From Bacteroidaceae bacterium (lineage in GTDB: Bacteria > Bacteroidota > Bacteroidia > Bacteroidales > Bacteroidaceae), in assembly GCA_017522915.1 (NCBI GenBank), contig JAFWXX010000038.1, positions 1 to 35,036 of the forward strand: DNA of 35,036 nt, given 5' to 3'. Of this stretch, positions 10,166-17,896 are shown piece after piece. Position 1 is the stretch's first letter, and each line of letters starts with the position of its first letter. Made by a program: the position numbers and the translations under genes. Below the pieces are notes generated by a model. The model did not search any database. It saw only the letters and a program-made list of their open reading frames with translations, and was not told the DNA's origin.

Positions 10166-12595
10166 TCATTTGTTTATTGCATCAACCGGATTGTCGTTTG
10201 CAGCCTTGTATGAACATGCAGTAACTGTAAGCACCGTTATCAAGGCAACAAGGAAAATTGCAAGCAGATATATCCACAAGGCCATAGGTGCCTGATAGGT
10301 AAACTGCTCTGTCCAGTACTTTATTATCACAAACCCCAGCAACACCGCCACTAAAGAACACCCGGCCAGAACCTGAAGATATTTGCTGTTGAACATTGCC
10401 AATATGCTGCTTACCGATGCACCATGCACACGGCGTATTCCAATCTCGCGCCGGCGATACTGTGTCTCAAAATGCACAAGGCCAAAGACTCCTATTATAG
10501 AAATCAATATCGAAAGGACCGTGAAGAGGATAATAAGTGAAGCCAGTTTGCCCTCTTTTTTGTAATTGCTCTCAAGTTCGGAGTCGAAGAATGAGATATC
10601 GTAACTATCGGCCGGCGCATCGGGCTCATACTCTGCAATTGTATTGGCTATGAACTCACGCACAGCAGTGACATCGGCATCCGGTGTTGTGCGCACATAC
10701 ATTTTGTTCATTACACGCCACGGATACTTGCCGAAGATGTAGAATGCGAAAGGCTCAATATTGTACTGCATGGGGCGGAAATTGAAATCCTTGCATATAC
10801 CTACCACCTCGGTACCAGAACGGTGACCCGCAAAGACATCACCCACCTTCAGGCCAAGCTTGCGTGCAGCGTCCTCGTTGAATATATATGCACCGTTTGC
10901 ATTGCATTCATCGCTGCTGAGGAAATCGCGCCCGTCAACTATATCAATCCCCATAAACCGCAGGAAATCCCATGAAACAGGATATACCTGGAAGTATATG
11001 CTCTGGCCGTTGAAGTCGCGTCCCCATTGCATTCTCGACAAGTTTATGAATGAACCGTCGGCAAAAGTGACATCCTCTATTTGGGGATTCTTCATCAGGC
11101 TCCCGGCAAATGCGTCGCGCCTGCCGTAAGACAATCCATTCTCCGGGTCGTACGACTCGAATACCGTTCCGCCAGGCAGATGGTTTACTACAAGAAGATT
11201 GTTCTTGTTGAAGCCCATGTCATGTGTGAGCATATAATCGTATTGCCTGTAGATAGAAAGCGAACAGATGACAAGCGTAATCGAGATGATATACTGTACT
11301 GCCACAAGTGTGTAGCGCAATCGTCTGCCCGGTGCAGTGGCCTGGAAACCGCCCATTACCATTGCCGGTGAGAAACGGGTAATGTACCACGCAGGGTATA
11401 TGCTCACGACAATCCCTGTAACAAGAGCGACAACGGAGACAGCAACTGCAACATCTATATTGTCACCAAAGGCCAATGACGTTGATATATGCTCAGTAAG
11501 CGATGTCTCCATGAACACGCCTGTAATCACAGCCGCTCCGCAAAGAGCGACAAGCACAAGCCCCATGGTCTCAAAGACGAAGTTCAGGCGCAGAGTGAAA
11601 GATGATGCTCCGAATACCTTGCAGGTATTTATGCTCTTTATGCGTACAGGAATAAGTGCAAAGAAGAAGTTTACGAAGTTTATGAGAGCAATGGCCATAA
11701 TGAGCACAGCAATGGCAAAGAGCGTGTATGTAGTGGCCTTGTTGCCGGTTGCATGTGCAGAACCGCTGACATCTGTTGAAAAATAGAGTTCAGTGAGAGG
11801 ATTCAGGCGCGGGTTGGCACGTTTGAGAAATTCGGCAATGTCTTCTTCACTTGCATTCAGGGATTGAAGCCATCCTATGAGATTGTTTCTCAGTTTCTCG
11901 CATACAGCATCGGGTGATGCCCCATTTCTCAATTTCAGGTAATAAGGGTCGTTCCAGTTGTTAGGATTGTGTTCCTCCTGTGGGGGCATGCCTCCCCAAC
12001 CGTCACATGCGTCAAGAATGCTGGGCGATGCAGGATCCTTGCATATTGCAATTACCGTTGCGGTATTCTCCTCGCTTGCCTCACGGCCATAACATATTAC
12101 ATCACCTGCCGAAATGTTGAATCTCCTTGCAGCAGACTCCTTCAGCACCAAAGTGGAATGGTCGAGGAAGTTGTCGAGCGAACCCTCGATTATCTCAAGC
12201 CCGAAGATATCCAATCCTTCACGTTCAGCCTCACACAAGTCGAAATATAGATACTCTATTCCCTTGTCACTCTTTCTTGAGTAATCGGAATTGATGTTGT
12301 AGTGTCCCGTTGGCCATATTGTAGCACTCTTCTCTATTTCAGGCACACCCTTGCAAAGGTCGTCGGGCAACTGACGTGCCCATGTGGTGCTCCAGTACCC
12401 CTCTTCGGCCCAGTGGGGATATTCAAGACGGTATATGTTGCCAGCATTGGGGATACCCTTGTTATATGAGAGGTCAAAATTTACCTGAACCATTATAAGA
12501 TACACCGCTGCAAAAGCCACTGCCATACCGAATATGTTCAGTACAGAAGATATAGTGTACCTTTTAAGCAGTGTTATAAAATTCTTTATATACAT
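10166..12595 (-). CDS. ABC transporter permease, double FtsX module
   Basis: An 809-residue permease starting MYIKNFITLLKRYTISS, with the same eight-helix, two-periplasmic-domain plan as the gene after it. The central helices begin near TYTLFAIAVLIMAIALINF and the last module carries YRRREIGIRRVHGASV. It directly follows the adaptor gene after an 81-bp gap in which I see no clear promoter. Because it is nearest to the adaptor and TolC genes, it may be the founding permease of the expanded set (inference). Function is export or mechanotransmission of an unknown envelope substrate. Confidence 0.92.
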   Translation of the reverse strand: MYIKNFITLLKRYTISSVLNIFGMAVAFAAVYLIMVQVNFDLSYNKGIPNAGNIYRLEYPHWAEEGYWSTTWARQLPDDLCKGVPEIEKSATIWPTGHYNINSDYSRKSDKGIEYLYFDLCEAEREGLDIFGLEIIEGSLDNFLDHSTLVLKESAARRFNISAGDVICYGREASEENTATVIAICKDPASPSILDACDGWGGMPPQEEHNPNNWNDPYYLKLRNGASPDAVCEKLRNNLIGWLQSLNASEEDIAEFLKRANPRLNPLTELYFSTDVSGSAHATGNKATTYTLFAIAVLIMAIALINFVNFFFALIPVRIKSINTCKVFGASSFTLRLNFVFETMGLVLVALCGAAVITGVFMETSLTEHISTSLAFGDNIDVAVAVSVVALVTGIVVSIYPAWYITRFSPAMVMGGFQATAPGRRLRYTLVAVQYIISITLVICSLSIYRQYDYMLTHDMGFNKNNLLVVNHLPGGTVFESYDPENGLSYGRRDAFAGSLMKNPQIEDVTFADGSFINLSRMQWGRDFNGQSIYFQVYPVSWDFLRFMGIDIVDGRDFLSSDECNANGAYIFNEDAARKLGLKVGDVFAGHRSGTEVVGICKDFNFRPMQYNIEPFAFYIFGKYPWRVMNKMYVRTTPDADVTAVREFIANTIAEYEPDAPADSYDISFFDSELESNYKKEGKLASLIILFTVLSILISIIGVFGLVHFETQYRRREIGIRRVHGASVSSILAMFNSKYLQVLAGCSLVAVLLGFVIIKYWTEQFTYQAPMALWIYLLAIFLVALITVLTVTACSYKAANDNPVDAINK

Positions 12596-12676
12596 AGTTT
12601 TATTGTTTTATATGATTGGAGAAGCAGATATTATTATTAAATAATTACAAAACCTTACGTATCTACTGCTGTATTT

Positions 12677-13945
12677 TCACTTCCCTTCTTTTAGAATAAG
12701 CACTTCATTGTCACCGAAATTGTCGTATGACGATGTTATGACCTTTTCGCCTTTTGAGAGACCGTCGAGGACCTCATAGAATCTGGGATTCTGACGCCCG
12801 ATGCGGATTTCGCGACGATAGGCCTTTCCGCCAGCCTCATCGACAACATATATCCAACGTCCTCCGGTCTTTTGGAAGAACGCACCTCGCGGGATATAAA
12901 CAGCCTCTACCGGCTGGCCTAACTGAAGGTTCAGGTTATATGTCTGGCCGGTACGGATATTATCGGGCAACTCGCCGTTGAAAGTAAGGTCTATCTTGAA
13001 CCTTCCTTCACGCACTTCGGGATACACTTTCTTCAGCAGCATGTCATATCCTTTGTCCTGACGCATGAAGGATGCAGTCAGCCCGGTCACAACACGGTCA
13101 ATGTAATGTTCGTCAACCATTGCGGTCACTTTATATGCCGAAAGGTCGTTTATCTGGCCTATTGCACCTCCCTGGCTCAGAGTCTGCCCTAAAACAACAT
13201 TGAGCATGCCCACCTCTCCGTCTATCGGAGCCTTGACCCTGAGGTTGCCTACACGTTCACGTATAAGCTGCATGTTCAGCTGCATGGAACGGAGGTTCTC
13301 ATCGAGCTGAGCCACCTGAACAGTGCGGTAAAGAGAATCCTGCTTCTGACGCTCGCGGACAAGAGAACGTCTGGCAAGAGCCAGTTCATAATCCTCCTTC
13401 GACTGCAGATAGGTCTCGCGGGCTACAAGTTCCTCCTTGAAGAGTTCCTTGTTCTGCTCATAGGCACGCATCTTACGGGCAACCTCAAGGTCGAGCTGCA
13501 GCATCTCCTGACGCAATGAAAGGCGTTCCTGCTCCATCGATATAAGAGTATTGCGCAGGATATTCTGCTTCTCGGCAAGGTCGGCTTCCGATTGCAGTAT
13601 CTGCATCGACAGCTGCTTGTTCGTCATCTCAAGAATTACATCACCAGCCTTAACAGCCGTACCCTCCTCGGCTACAATACGCTCCACAACACCACTTTCA
13701 AGAGGAGAAAGCTGCATGGTGGTTATAGGCTGCACCGTACCGCTGAGGCTCACGTAATCGTTGAACTCACCCTCTTCGACACTTGACACCATCAGAGTAG
13801 CTGTGTTGACACGCAATGTCGAAGCGTTTTCCTTCATAAGAAGCCACAGAACAAGCACTGCCAACAACACTCCAAACAGATAAGGAAGGCTCTTCTTGCT
13901 CAATACGGCACGCCAACCGGTTTTCTTTTCCAACTTTATATCCAT
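12677..13945 (-). CDS. Periplasmic adaptor, HlyD/MacA family
   Basis: Membrane-fusion protein of 422 residues linking the inner-membrane permeases to the TolC-like channel. It has a short cytoplasmic N-terminus, one membrane anchor (about 25-37, LPYLFGVLLAVLVLWLL), a lipoyl/barrel half (VSLSGTVQPITTMQLSPLES), a long alpha-helical hairpin rich in Gln, Glu, Leu and Arg (about 105-235), the second lipoyl half (LRVKAPIDGEVG) and a C-terminal beta-barrel and membrane-proximal part. Size and order match MacA-type adaptors. It lies 13 bases after the TolC-like gene, so the two are co-transcribed. Confidence 0.92.
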   Translation of the reverse strand: MDIKLEKKTGWRAVLSKKSLPYLFGVLLAVLVLWLLMKENASTLRVNTATLMVSSVEEGEFNDYVSLSGTVQPITTMQLSPLESGVVERIVAEEGTAVKAGDVILEMTNKQLSMQILQSEADLAEKQNILRNTLISMEQERLSLRQEMLQLDLEVARKMRAYEQNKELFKEELVARETYLQSKEDYELALARRSLVRERQKQDSLYRTVQVAQLDENLRSMQLNMQLIRERVGNLRVKAPIDGEVGMLNVVLGQTLSQGGAIGQINDLSAYKVTAMVDEHYIDRVVTGLTASFMRQDKGYDMLLKKVYPEVREGRFKIDLTFNGELPDNIRTGQTYNLNLQLGQPVEAVYIPRGAFFQKTGGRWIYVVDEAGGKAYRREIRIGRQNPRFYEVLDGLSKGEKVITSSYDNFGDNEVLILKEGK

Positions 13946-13958
13946 AGTAATTTATATT

Positions 13959-15290
13959 TTATTTTTCTGAATGTACAAACGGAACTCCACTATAATAGTC
14001 AACCATTCTCTTCTCTATCATATATTGCAGCTTCGACCGCAAGCAATCCGACTTTGCCTGCAACAGGTCTGCAGCAGCCATTTGCAGTTCTATAGCCGTA
14101 ACAAGCCCCTTTTCAAATTTAGCAGAGATACCGTTATAGGCCAACTGCGATGCCTCGACCTTCTTTACAGACTGGTTATACAGCTTGCCATAACCGTACA
14201 TCTGCCTGCAGGCCTGGGCCACTTCACTCTCTACAGCATTACGTGTGGCCTCCATCTCAAGCTTGGCATTACGCAAGGCATTGCGAGAAGAGCGTACCGA
14301 AGCCTTGCGGCTCAGATTAGAGAATACCGGTATAGACATCGACACACCGATATATTCACCTCTGTTGTTCTTGAATTGTGACGAGAATGAAGGGAATGCC
14401 GAACGGTTCTCAAAGTTTGTATAGAAGTTTGTCCCGATACCTGCCGAGAGGCTTATTGTCGGGAACCATACAGACTTAGCCTTCAAATAACGCAAGTTGC
14501 ACTCCTTTACTGCAAGCTCGGAAGAGACAACCTGCACATTGTTGGCAAGAGCATATTCTACAACATTATCAATCTGAGGGGCTGTTTGCTGCGGAACAAT
14601 ATCATAGTTCTCTACAACCTCAAGAGGCGTGTTCTGCGGATAGTTCATTGTTTCGCGCAACCTTATCGATGCCATAGCCAGATTATTCTGCTGCTCTGTA
14701 AGCAGATACTCATAATTAGCCTCCTGCGAAGCAACCTCTGCGACCTCTGCTGCACTCTTCAGACCCAACTCATGCAGTTTCCGTGCCTGGTGCAGTGTCC
14801 GGCGCGATGCCGAAAGATGCTCCTCCGATATCTTTACGGCACCTTTGTAATATACTACATCGGTGTATGCCTTCATAACATCCATAGCCACCCTGTCACG
14901 CGCAATTTGAAGGTCGCTGTAACCGCGGTCACGTGCAGTCCTTGCCGCACGTATCTCATTTACATAACGCAACCCGGCAAAGATAGGCATTGACGCCGAA
15001 AGGCTATATGAGTTGCTGAATGTGGATACGGTAGTATAACTGTTTGTTTCGGGATCGACAGAACGTCCGAAGTTGGTCGTTGCCGATATGCCAGCCGAAA
15101 CAGACGGGAACAAAGAGGCAACAGACTGCTTATAGTTCATCCTGGCATTGTCAAGAGCGTTCTCCTGCTTTCCTACCGATACAGAGTGTTCTACAGCATA
15201 GGCCATACACTCATCCATTGTCATTACCTGTGCCGATGCACCAGTAAACAAGAGAGTGCCGGCAATAATTATCATAAAAAACCTTTTCAT
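13959..15290 (-). CDS. TolC-family outer-membrane efflux protein
   Basis: Outer-membrane channel of 443 residues and first gene of the export operon. The N-terminus MKRFFMIIIAGTLLFTGASAQ is a classical signal peptide with an ASA-Q cleavage site. The rest shows the duplicated TolC pattern: MTMDECMAYAVEHS at the start of the first repeat, long amphipathic helices, and SVSAGISATTNFGRS / TISLSAGIGTNF beta-strand stretches in both halves. Length fits the family. The ATG at 15288-15290 lies about 27 bases downstream of a sigma-54-like promoter. It should pair with the adaptor encoded next. Confidence 0.93.
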   Translation of the reverse strand: MKRFFMIIIAGTLLFTGASAQVMTMDECMAYAVEHSVSVGKQENALDNARMNYKQSVASLFPSVSAGISATTNFGRSVDPETNSYTTVSTFSNSYSLSASMPIFAGLRYVNEIRAARTARDRGYSDLQIARDRVAMDVMKAYTDVVYYKGAVKISEEHLSASRRTLHQARKLHELGLKSAAEVAEVASQEANYEYLLTEQQNNLAMASIRLRETMNYPQNTPLEVVENYDIVPQQTAPQIDNVVEYALANNVQVVSSELAVKECNLRYLKAKSVWFPTISLSAGIGTNFYTNFENRSAFPSFSSQFKNNRGEYIGVSMSIPVFSNLSRKASVRSSRNALRNAKLEMEATRNAVESEVAQACRQMYGYGKLYNQSVKKVEASQLAYNGISAKFEKGLVTAIELQMAAADLLQAKSDCLRSKLQYMIEKRMVDYYSGVPFVHSEK

Positions 15291-15316
15291 ACAAAAAACA
15301 TTTCTACCAGACTACA

Positions 15317-15333
15317 TGCCAAAAGCGTGCCAA
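15317..15333 (-). promoter_or_regulatory. Sigma-54-like promoter of the export operon
   Basis: On the minus strand the sequence is TTGGCACGCTTTTGGCA. It has the -24 box TTGGCACG and, exactly ten bases after the invariant GG, the -12 GC. Transcription would start near 15305, giving a very short leader to the ATG at 15290. The spacing match is direct; use by the sigma-54 activator at 25658-26986 is inference. Confidence 0.65.
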
Positions 15334-15504
15334 AAATTATAAAATTTCAAATATCAACGATTTATCTAAAAACACAGCCTTGAAGAAATGTCTAATAATT
15401 TGACACCCGATGTAAAATCATTGGACAACTGGTAAAATTTAAGATAAAAAGCAGCGTCACAAAGGTTTTATTCTGCCGGCTTATGTTTATTGCATCACTT
15501 TTGC

Positions 15505-15513
15505 TATCTTCGC
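15505..15513 (+). promoter_or_regulatory. Bacteroidetes -7 box before the nucleoside-recognition gene
   Basis: TATCTTCGC matches the Bacteroides -7 consensus TAnnTTTG with one change and lies 25 bases before the GTG start at 15538. A clear TTTG -33 box is not visible. The plus-strand promoter shares the 15291-15537 spacer with the opposite sigma-54-like promoter. Confidence 0.5.
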
Positions 15514-15537
15514 AGATAATTAGGAAAACAATACAAC

Positions 15538-16770
15538 GTGGTACTAAACTATATATGGATTGCATTCTTCCTCATTGCATTTGCAATTGCACTGGGGAAG
15601 CTAATATTCGCAGGAGACACAACGGTCTTTCCTGCGATAATGGACTCTACCTTCGCACAGGCAAAGAATGCCTTTGAAATTTCGTTGGGACTGACAGGAG
15701 TGCTCTCACTTTGGATGGGAATAATGAAGATTGGCGAGAAAGGCGGCCTTGTGGCTGCGCTTGCAAGAGTGCTGAGCCCGGTATTATGCAGAATCTTCCC
15801 CGATGTACCCAAAGGACACCCGGCTATGGGAACAATGTTCATGAACTTCTCGGCCAACATGCTGGGGCTTGACAACGCTGCAACTCCAATGGGACTTAAG
15901 GCCATGCAGGAGCTGCAGGAGCTGAACAAGGAGAAGGAGACGGCAAGCAACCCCATGATAATGTTCCTTGTACTCAATACATCGGGGCTTACGCTCATTC
16001 CCGTATCGGTACTGCTCTATCGCGCCGAAATGGGAGCTGCCAACCCTACCGACGTGTTCATACCCATACTGCTTGCCACTACAGCAGCAACAATAACAGG
16101 ACTTATAGCAACAAGCATATACCAGCGCATAAACCTCTTCAACCGTACAATGATGCTTTTCCTATTTGCCATCTGCGCCTTAGTCACAGGAGGTACATGG
16201 GGAATGATGCAGCTTTCGCAGGTAGAGATTGAGGTGGTTTCGACATCGCTTGCCAATATAATACTGTTCTCGGTGATAATACTCTTCATCGCAGCCGGCA
16301 TGCGTGCAAGGATTAATGTATATGAAGCATTCATAGAGGGAGCAAAGGATGGATTCACAACAGCTGTACGCATCATCCCCTACCTTGTTGCCATACTTGT
16401 AGCCATTGGGGTGTTCCGCGCATCGGGAGGCATGGACGTGATAATGGACGGTGTGGCATGGTGCGCAAATGCAGCCGGCATAGGTGATGATTTCGTGGGT
16501 GCGTTGCCTACTGCCATAATGAAGCCGCTGAGCGGAAGCGGAGCAAGAGGCATGATGATTGATGCTATGAGCACATACGGTGCCGACTCCTTTGCCGGGC
16601 GCATGGCATGCCTGTTCCAGGGAGCTACCGACACTACATTCTATATATTGGCGGTATATTTCGGAAGTGTAGGAATACGCAAGACACGCCACGCGGTAAC
16701 ATGCGGGCTGCTTGCCGACCTTGCCGGAATAATTGCAGCCATAGCAATTGCATATATTTTCTTCGGATGA
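15538..16770 (+). CDS. Nucleoside-recognition (Gate) membrane protein, SpmA/SpmB-like fusion
   Basis: Inner-membrane protein of 410 residues with two Gate-domain halves, like spore maturation proteins A and B joined in one chain. The first half contains NFSANMLGLDNAATPMGLKA, the typical SpmA signature; the second half holds KDGFTTAVRIIPYLVAILVAIGVFRASGG and PTAIMKPLSGSGARGMM, typical of SpmB. There are about ten hydrophobic segments. The start is GTG at 15538; the nearby ATG at 15555 is in another frame. In non-sporulating Bacteroidetes such fusions are widespread, and a role as a nucleoside or small-molecule transporter is assumed, not shown. It is followed after 102 bases by ybeY. Confidence 0.82.
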   Translation: MVLNYIWIAFFLIAFAIALGKLIFAGDTTVFPAIMDSTFAQAKNAFEISLGLTGVLSLWMGIMKIGEKGGLVAALARVLSPVLCRIFPDVPKGHPAMGTMFMNFSANMLGLDNAATPMGLKAMQELQELNKEKETASNPMIMFLVLNTSGLTLIPVSVLLYRAEMGAANPTDVFIPILLATTAATITGLIATSIYQRINLFNRTMMLFLFAICALVTGGTWGMMQLSQVEIEVVSTSLANIILFSVIILFIAAGMRARINVYEAFIEGAKDGFTTAVRIIPYLVAILVAIGVFRASGGMDVIMDGVAWCANAAGIGDDFVGALPTAIMKPLSGSGARGMMIDAMSTYGADSFAGRMACLFQGATDTTFYILAVYFGSVGIRKTRHAVTCGLLADLAGIIAAIAIAYIFFG

Positions 16771-16872
16771 TTTTATAACAGATTGTCATATCGACCGACA
16801 GGGAGATATCTGAAATATTATTCCGGATTTCTCGTCGATACGTTCTGCCGAATGACAAAAAACACTTTTCTT

Positions 16873-17286
16873 ATGATAAGCTACCAGACCGAGGGTACCA
16901 GGATGCCCGCAATAAAAAGACGTGAGACAACAGCATGGATTAAAGCCGTTGCTGCTACATACGGCAAGAAGGTTGGCGACATTGCCTACATATTCTGCAA
17001 CGACGAAAAGATTCTTGAGGTGAACCGCGAGTACCTACAGCACGACTATTACACCGATATAATAACCTTCGACTACTGCGAGGGCGACACGATAAGCGGT
17101 GACCTCTTCATATCATTGGACACTGTACGCAGCAACAGCGAGATGGTAGGTGCCACATACGAGCAGGAGCTGTACCGCGTGATTATCCACGGCATACTGC
17201 ACCTATGCGGAATAAATGACAAAGGCGAAGGCGAAAGAGAAATAATGGAAGCCGCTGAAAACAAGGCTTTGGCAATGAGAAAATAA
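16873..17286 (+). CDS. ybeY: Endoribonuclease YbeY (rRNA maturation)
   Basis: YbeY is a metal-dependent single-strand endoribonuclease needed for 16S rRNA 3'-end maturation and ribosome quality control. I chose the ATG at 16873 (137 residues, MISYQTEG...), because residues encoded upstream of it (from 16783) do not resemble the family. The metal motif HGILHLCGIND has His106, His110 and Asp116; the third position is His in most bacteria, but I recall Asp in Bacteroidetes homologues, so this is probably lineage-typical. The final 21 residues (from Lys117) are copied three more times downstream. The native stop is at 17284-17286. Confidence 0.9.
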   Translation: MISYQTEGTRMPAIKRRETTAWIKAVAATYGKKVGDIAYIFCNDEKILEVNREYLQHDYYTDIITFDYCEGDTISGDLFISLDTVRSNSEMVGATYEQELYRVIIHGILHLCGINDKGEGEREIMEAAENKALAMRK

Positions 17287-17292
17287 AAACAA

Positions 17293-17381
17293 GCCTTAGA
17301 GAACACAGACAGCAATAGTCACGCGAAGCAACGCAGAAGGTGGTGCCGCGTGGGGTGCGAAAAGGCTGTGTTCTCAAAGGC
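17293..17381 (+). repeat. Hairpin element copy A in the ybeY array
   Basis: The left arm GCCTTAGAGAACACAG (17293-17308) pairs with the right arm CTGTGTTCTCAAAGGC (17366-17381): 15 pairs and one A-A mismatch. A second inner stem CACGCG / CGCGTG closes the middle. The outer AAGGC of the right arm is also the first part of the downstream ybeY tail, so the element and the copied gene end are structurally joined. An in-frame GTG at 17343 opens a 31-codon reading frame running through the tail to 17438. Confidence 0.75.
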
Positions 17382-17456
17382 GAAGGAGAGCGCGAAATTA
17401 TGGAAGATTGTGAGAACAAGGCTCTTGCAATGAGATAATAATTACATAAAGACAAT

Positions 17457-17543
17457 CCTTAGAGAACACAGACAGCAATAGTCACGCGATGCAGCGCAGA
17501 ATGTGATGCCGTGTGGGGTGCGAAAAGGCTGTGTTCTCAAAGG
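17457..17543 (+). repeat. Hairpin element copy B in the ybeY array
   Basis: The arms are CCTTAGAGAACACAG (17457-17471) and CTGTGTTCTCAAAGG (17529-17543). The inner stem is CACGCG with CGTGTG, where one G-C of copies A and C becomes a G-T (G-U) pair, so pairing survives the substitution. The bases just before this copy differ from those before A and C. ATG at 17506 opens a 32-codon frame ending at 17604 that joins element and tail. Confidence 0.75.
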
Positions 17544-17610
17544 TGAAGGAGAGCGCGAAATTATGGAAGCTTGCGAGAACAAGGCTTTGGAGGTGAGGAA
17601 ATAAAAACAA

Positions 17611-17699
17611 GCCTTAGAGAACACAGACAGCAATAGTCACGCGAAGCAGCGCAGAATGTGATGCCGCGTGGGGTGCGAAAAGGCTGTGTTCTCAAGGGT
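17611..17699 (+). repeat. Hairpin element copy C in the ybeY array
   Basis: The left arm is identical to copy A (17611-17626); the right arm is 17684-17699, where AAGGGT pairs with GCCTT through two G-T wobbles. The inner CACGCG / CGCGTG stem is intact. ATG at 17661 opens a 35-codon frame ending at 17768 with a different extreme C-terminus (MRYISD). Confidence 0.75.
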
Positions 17700-17896
17700 A
17701 AAGGCGAAAGAGAAATCATGGAAGATTGTGAGAACAAAGCTCTTGCAATGAGATACATAAGTGACTAAAAAGCGGATTGCTGTATTATGCAATGTTCCCA
17801 AAATCCTCATTTACTTAAATAAACTGCGGCATTCAGGAACTTTGCAAGCCTTGTACTCAACTTTTGTTAACTTCCGGAAATTTACAAACAAAACAT

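Larger units (their letters stand above)
17221..17768 (+). repeat. Tandem array: four ybeY 3' tails alternating with three hairpin elements
   Basis: The native ybeY tail (17221-17286, KGEGEREIMEAAENKALAMRK and stop) is followed by three units, each made of an about 88-bp palindromic element plus another tail. The extra tails are 17376-17438, 17539-17604 and 17694-17768. Each keeps the peptide KGxGEREIMExCENKAL and ends in an in-frame stop, but with many codon changes that are mostly silent. Unit spacing is 163 then 155 bp. The array ends at 17768; the following 17769-17896 shows nothing recognisable. This could be repeated insertion of a small element that carries a replacement gene end, or slippage amplification followed by divergence. 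Confidence 0.85.

Noticed and set aside
15555-15557. ATG start for the nucleoside-recognition gene
   Set aside because: It is out of frame; the GTG at 15538 is the only suitable start in frame near the promoter.
17073-17758. Overlapping minus-strand reading frames with a repeated Cys/Ser/Arg-rich peptide across the ybeY array
   Set aside because: They only mirror the repeated plus-strand sequence, have no start signal and share no family features.
17287-17768. Simple intrinsic terminators as an explanation of the three ybeY hairpins
   Set aside because: None is followed by a T-run; each instead runs into a copied gene end, and three in a row would be redundant.
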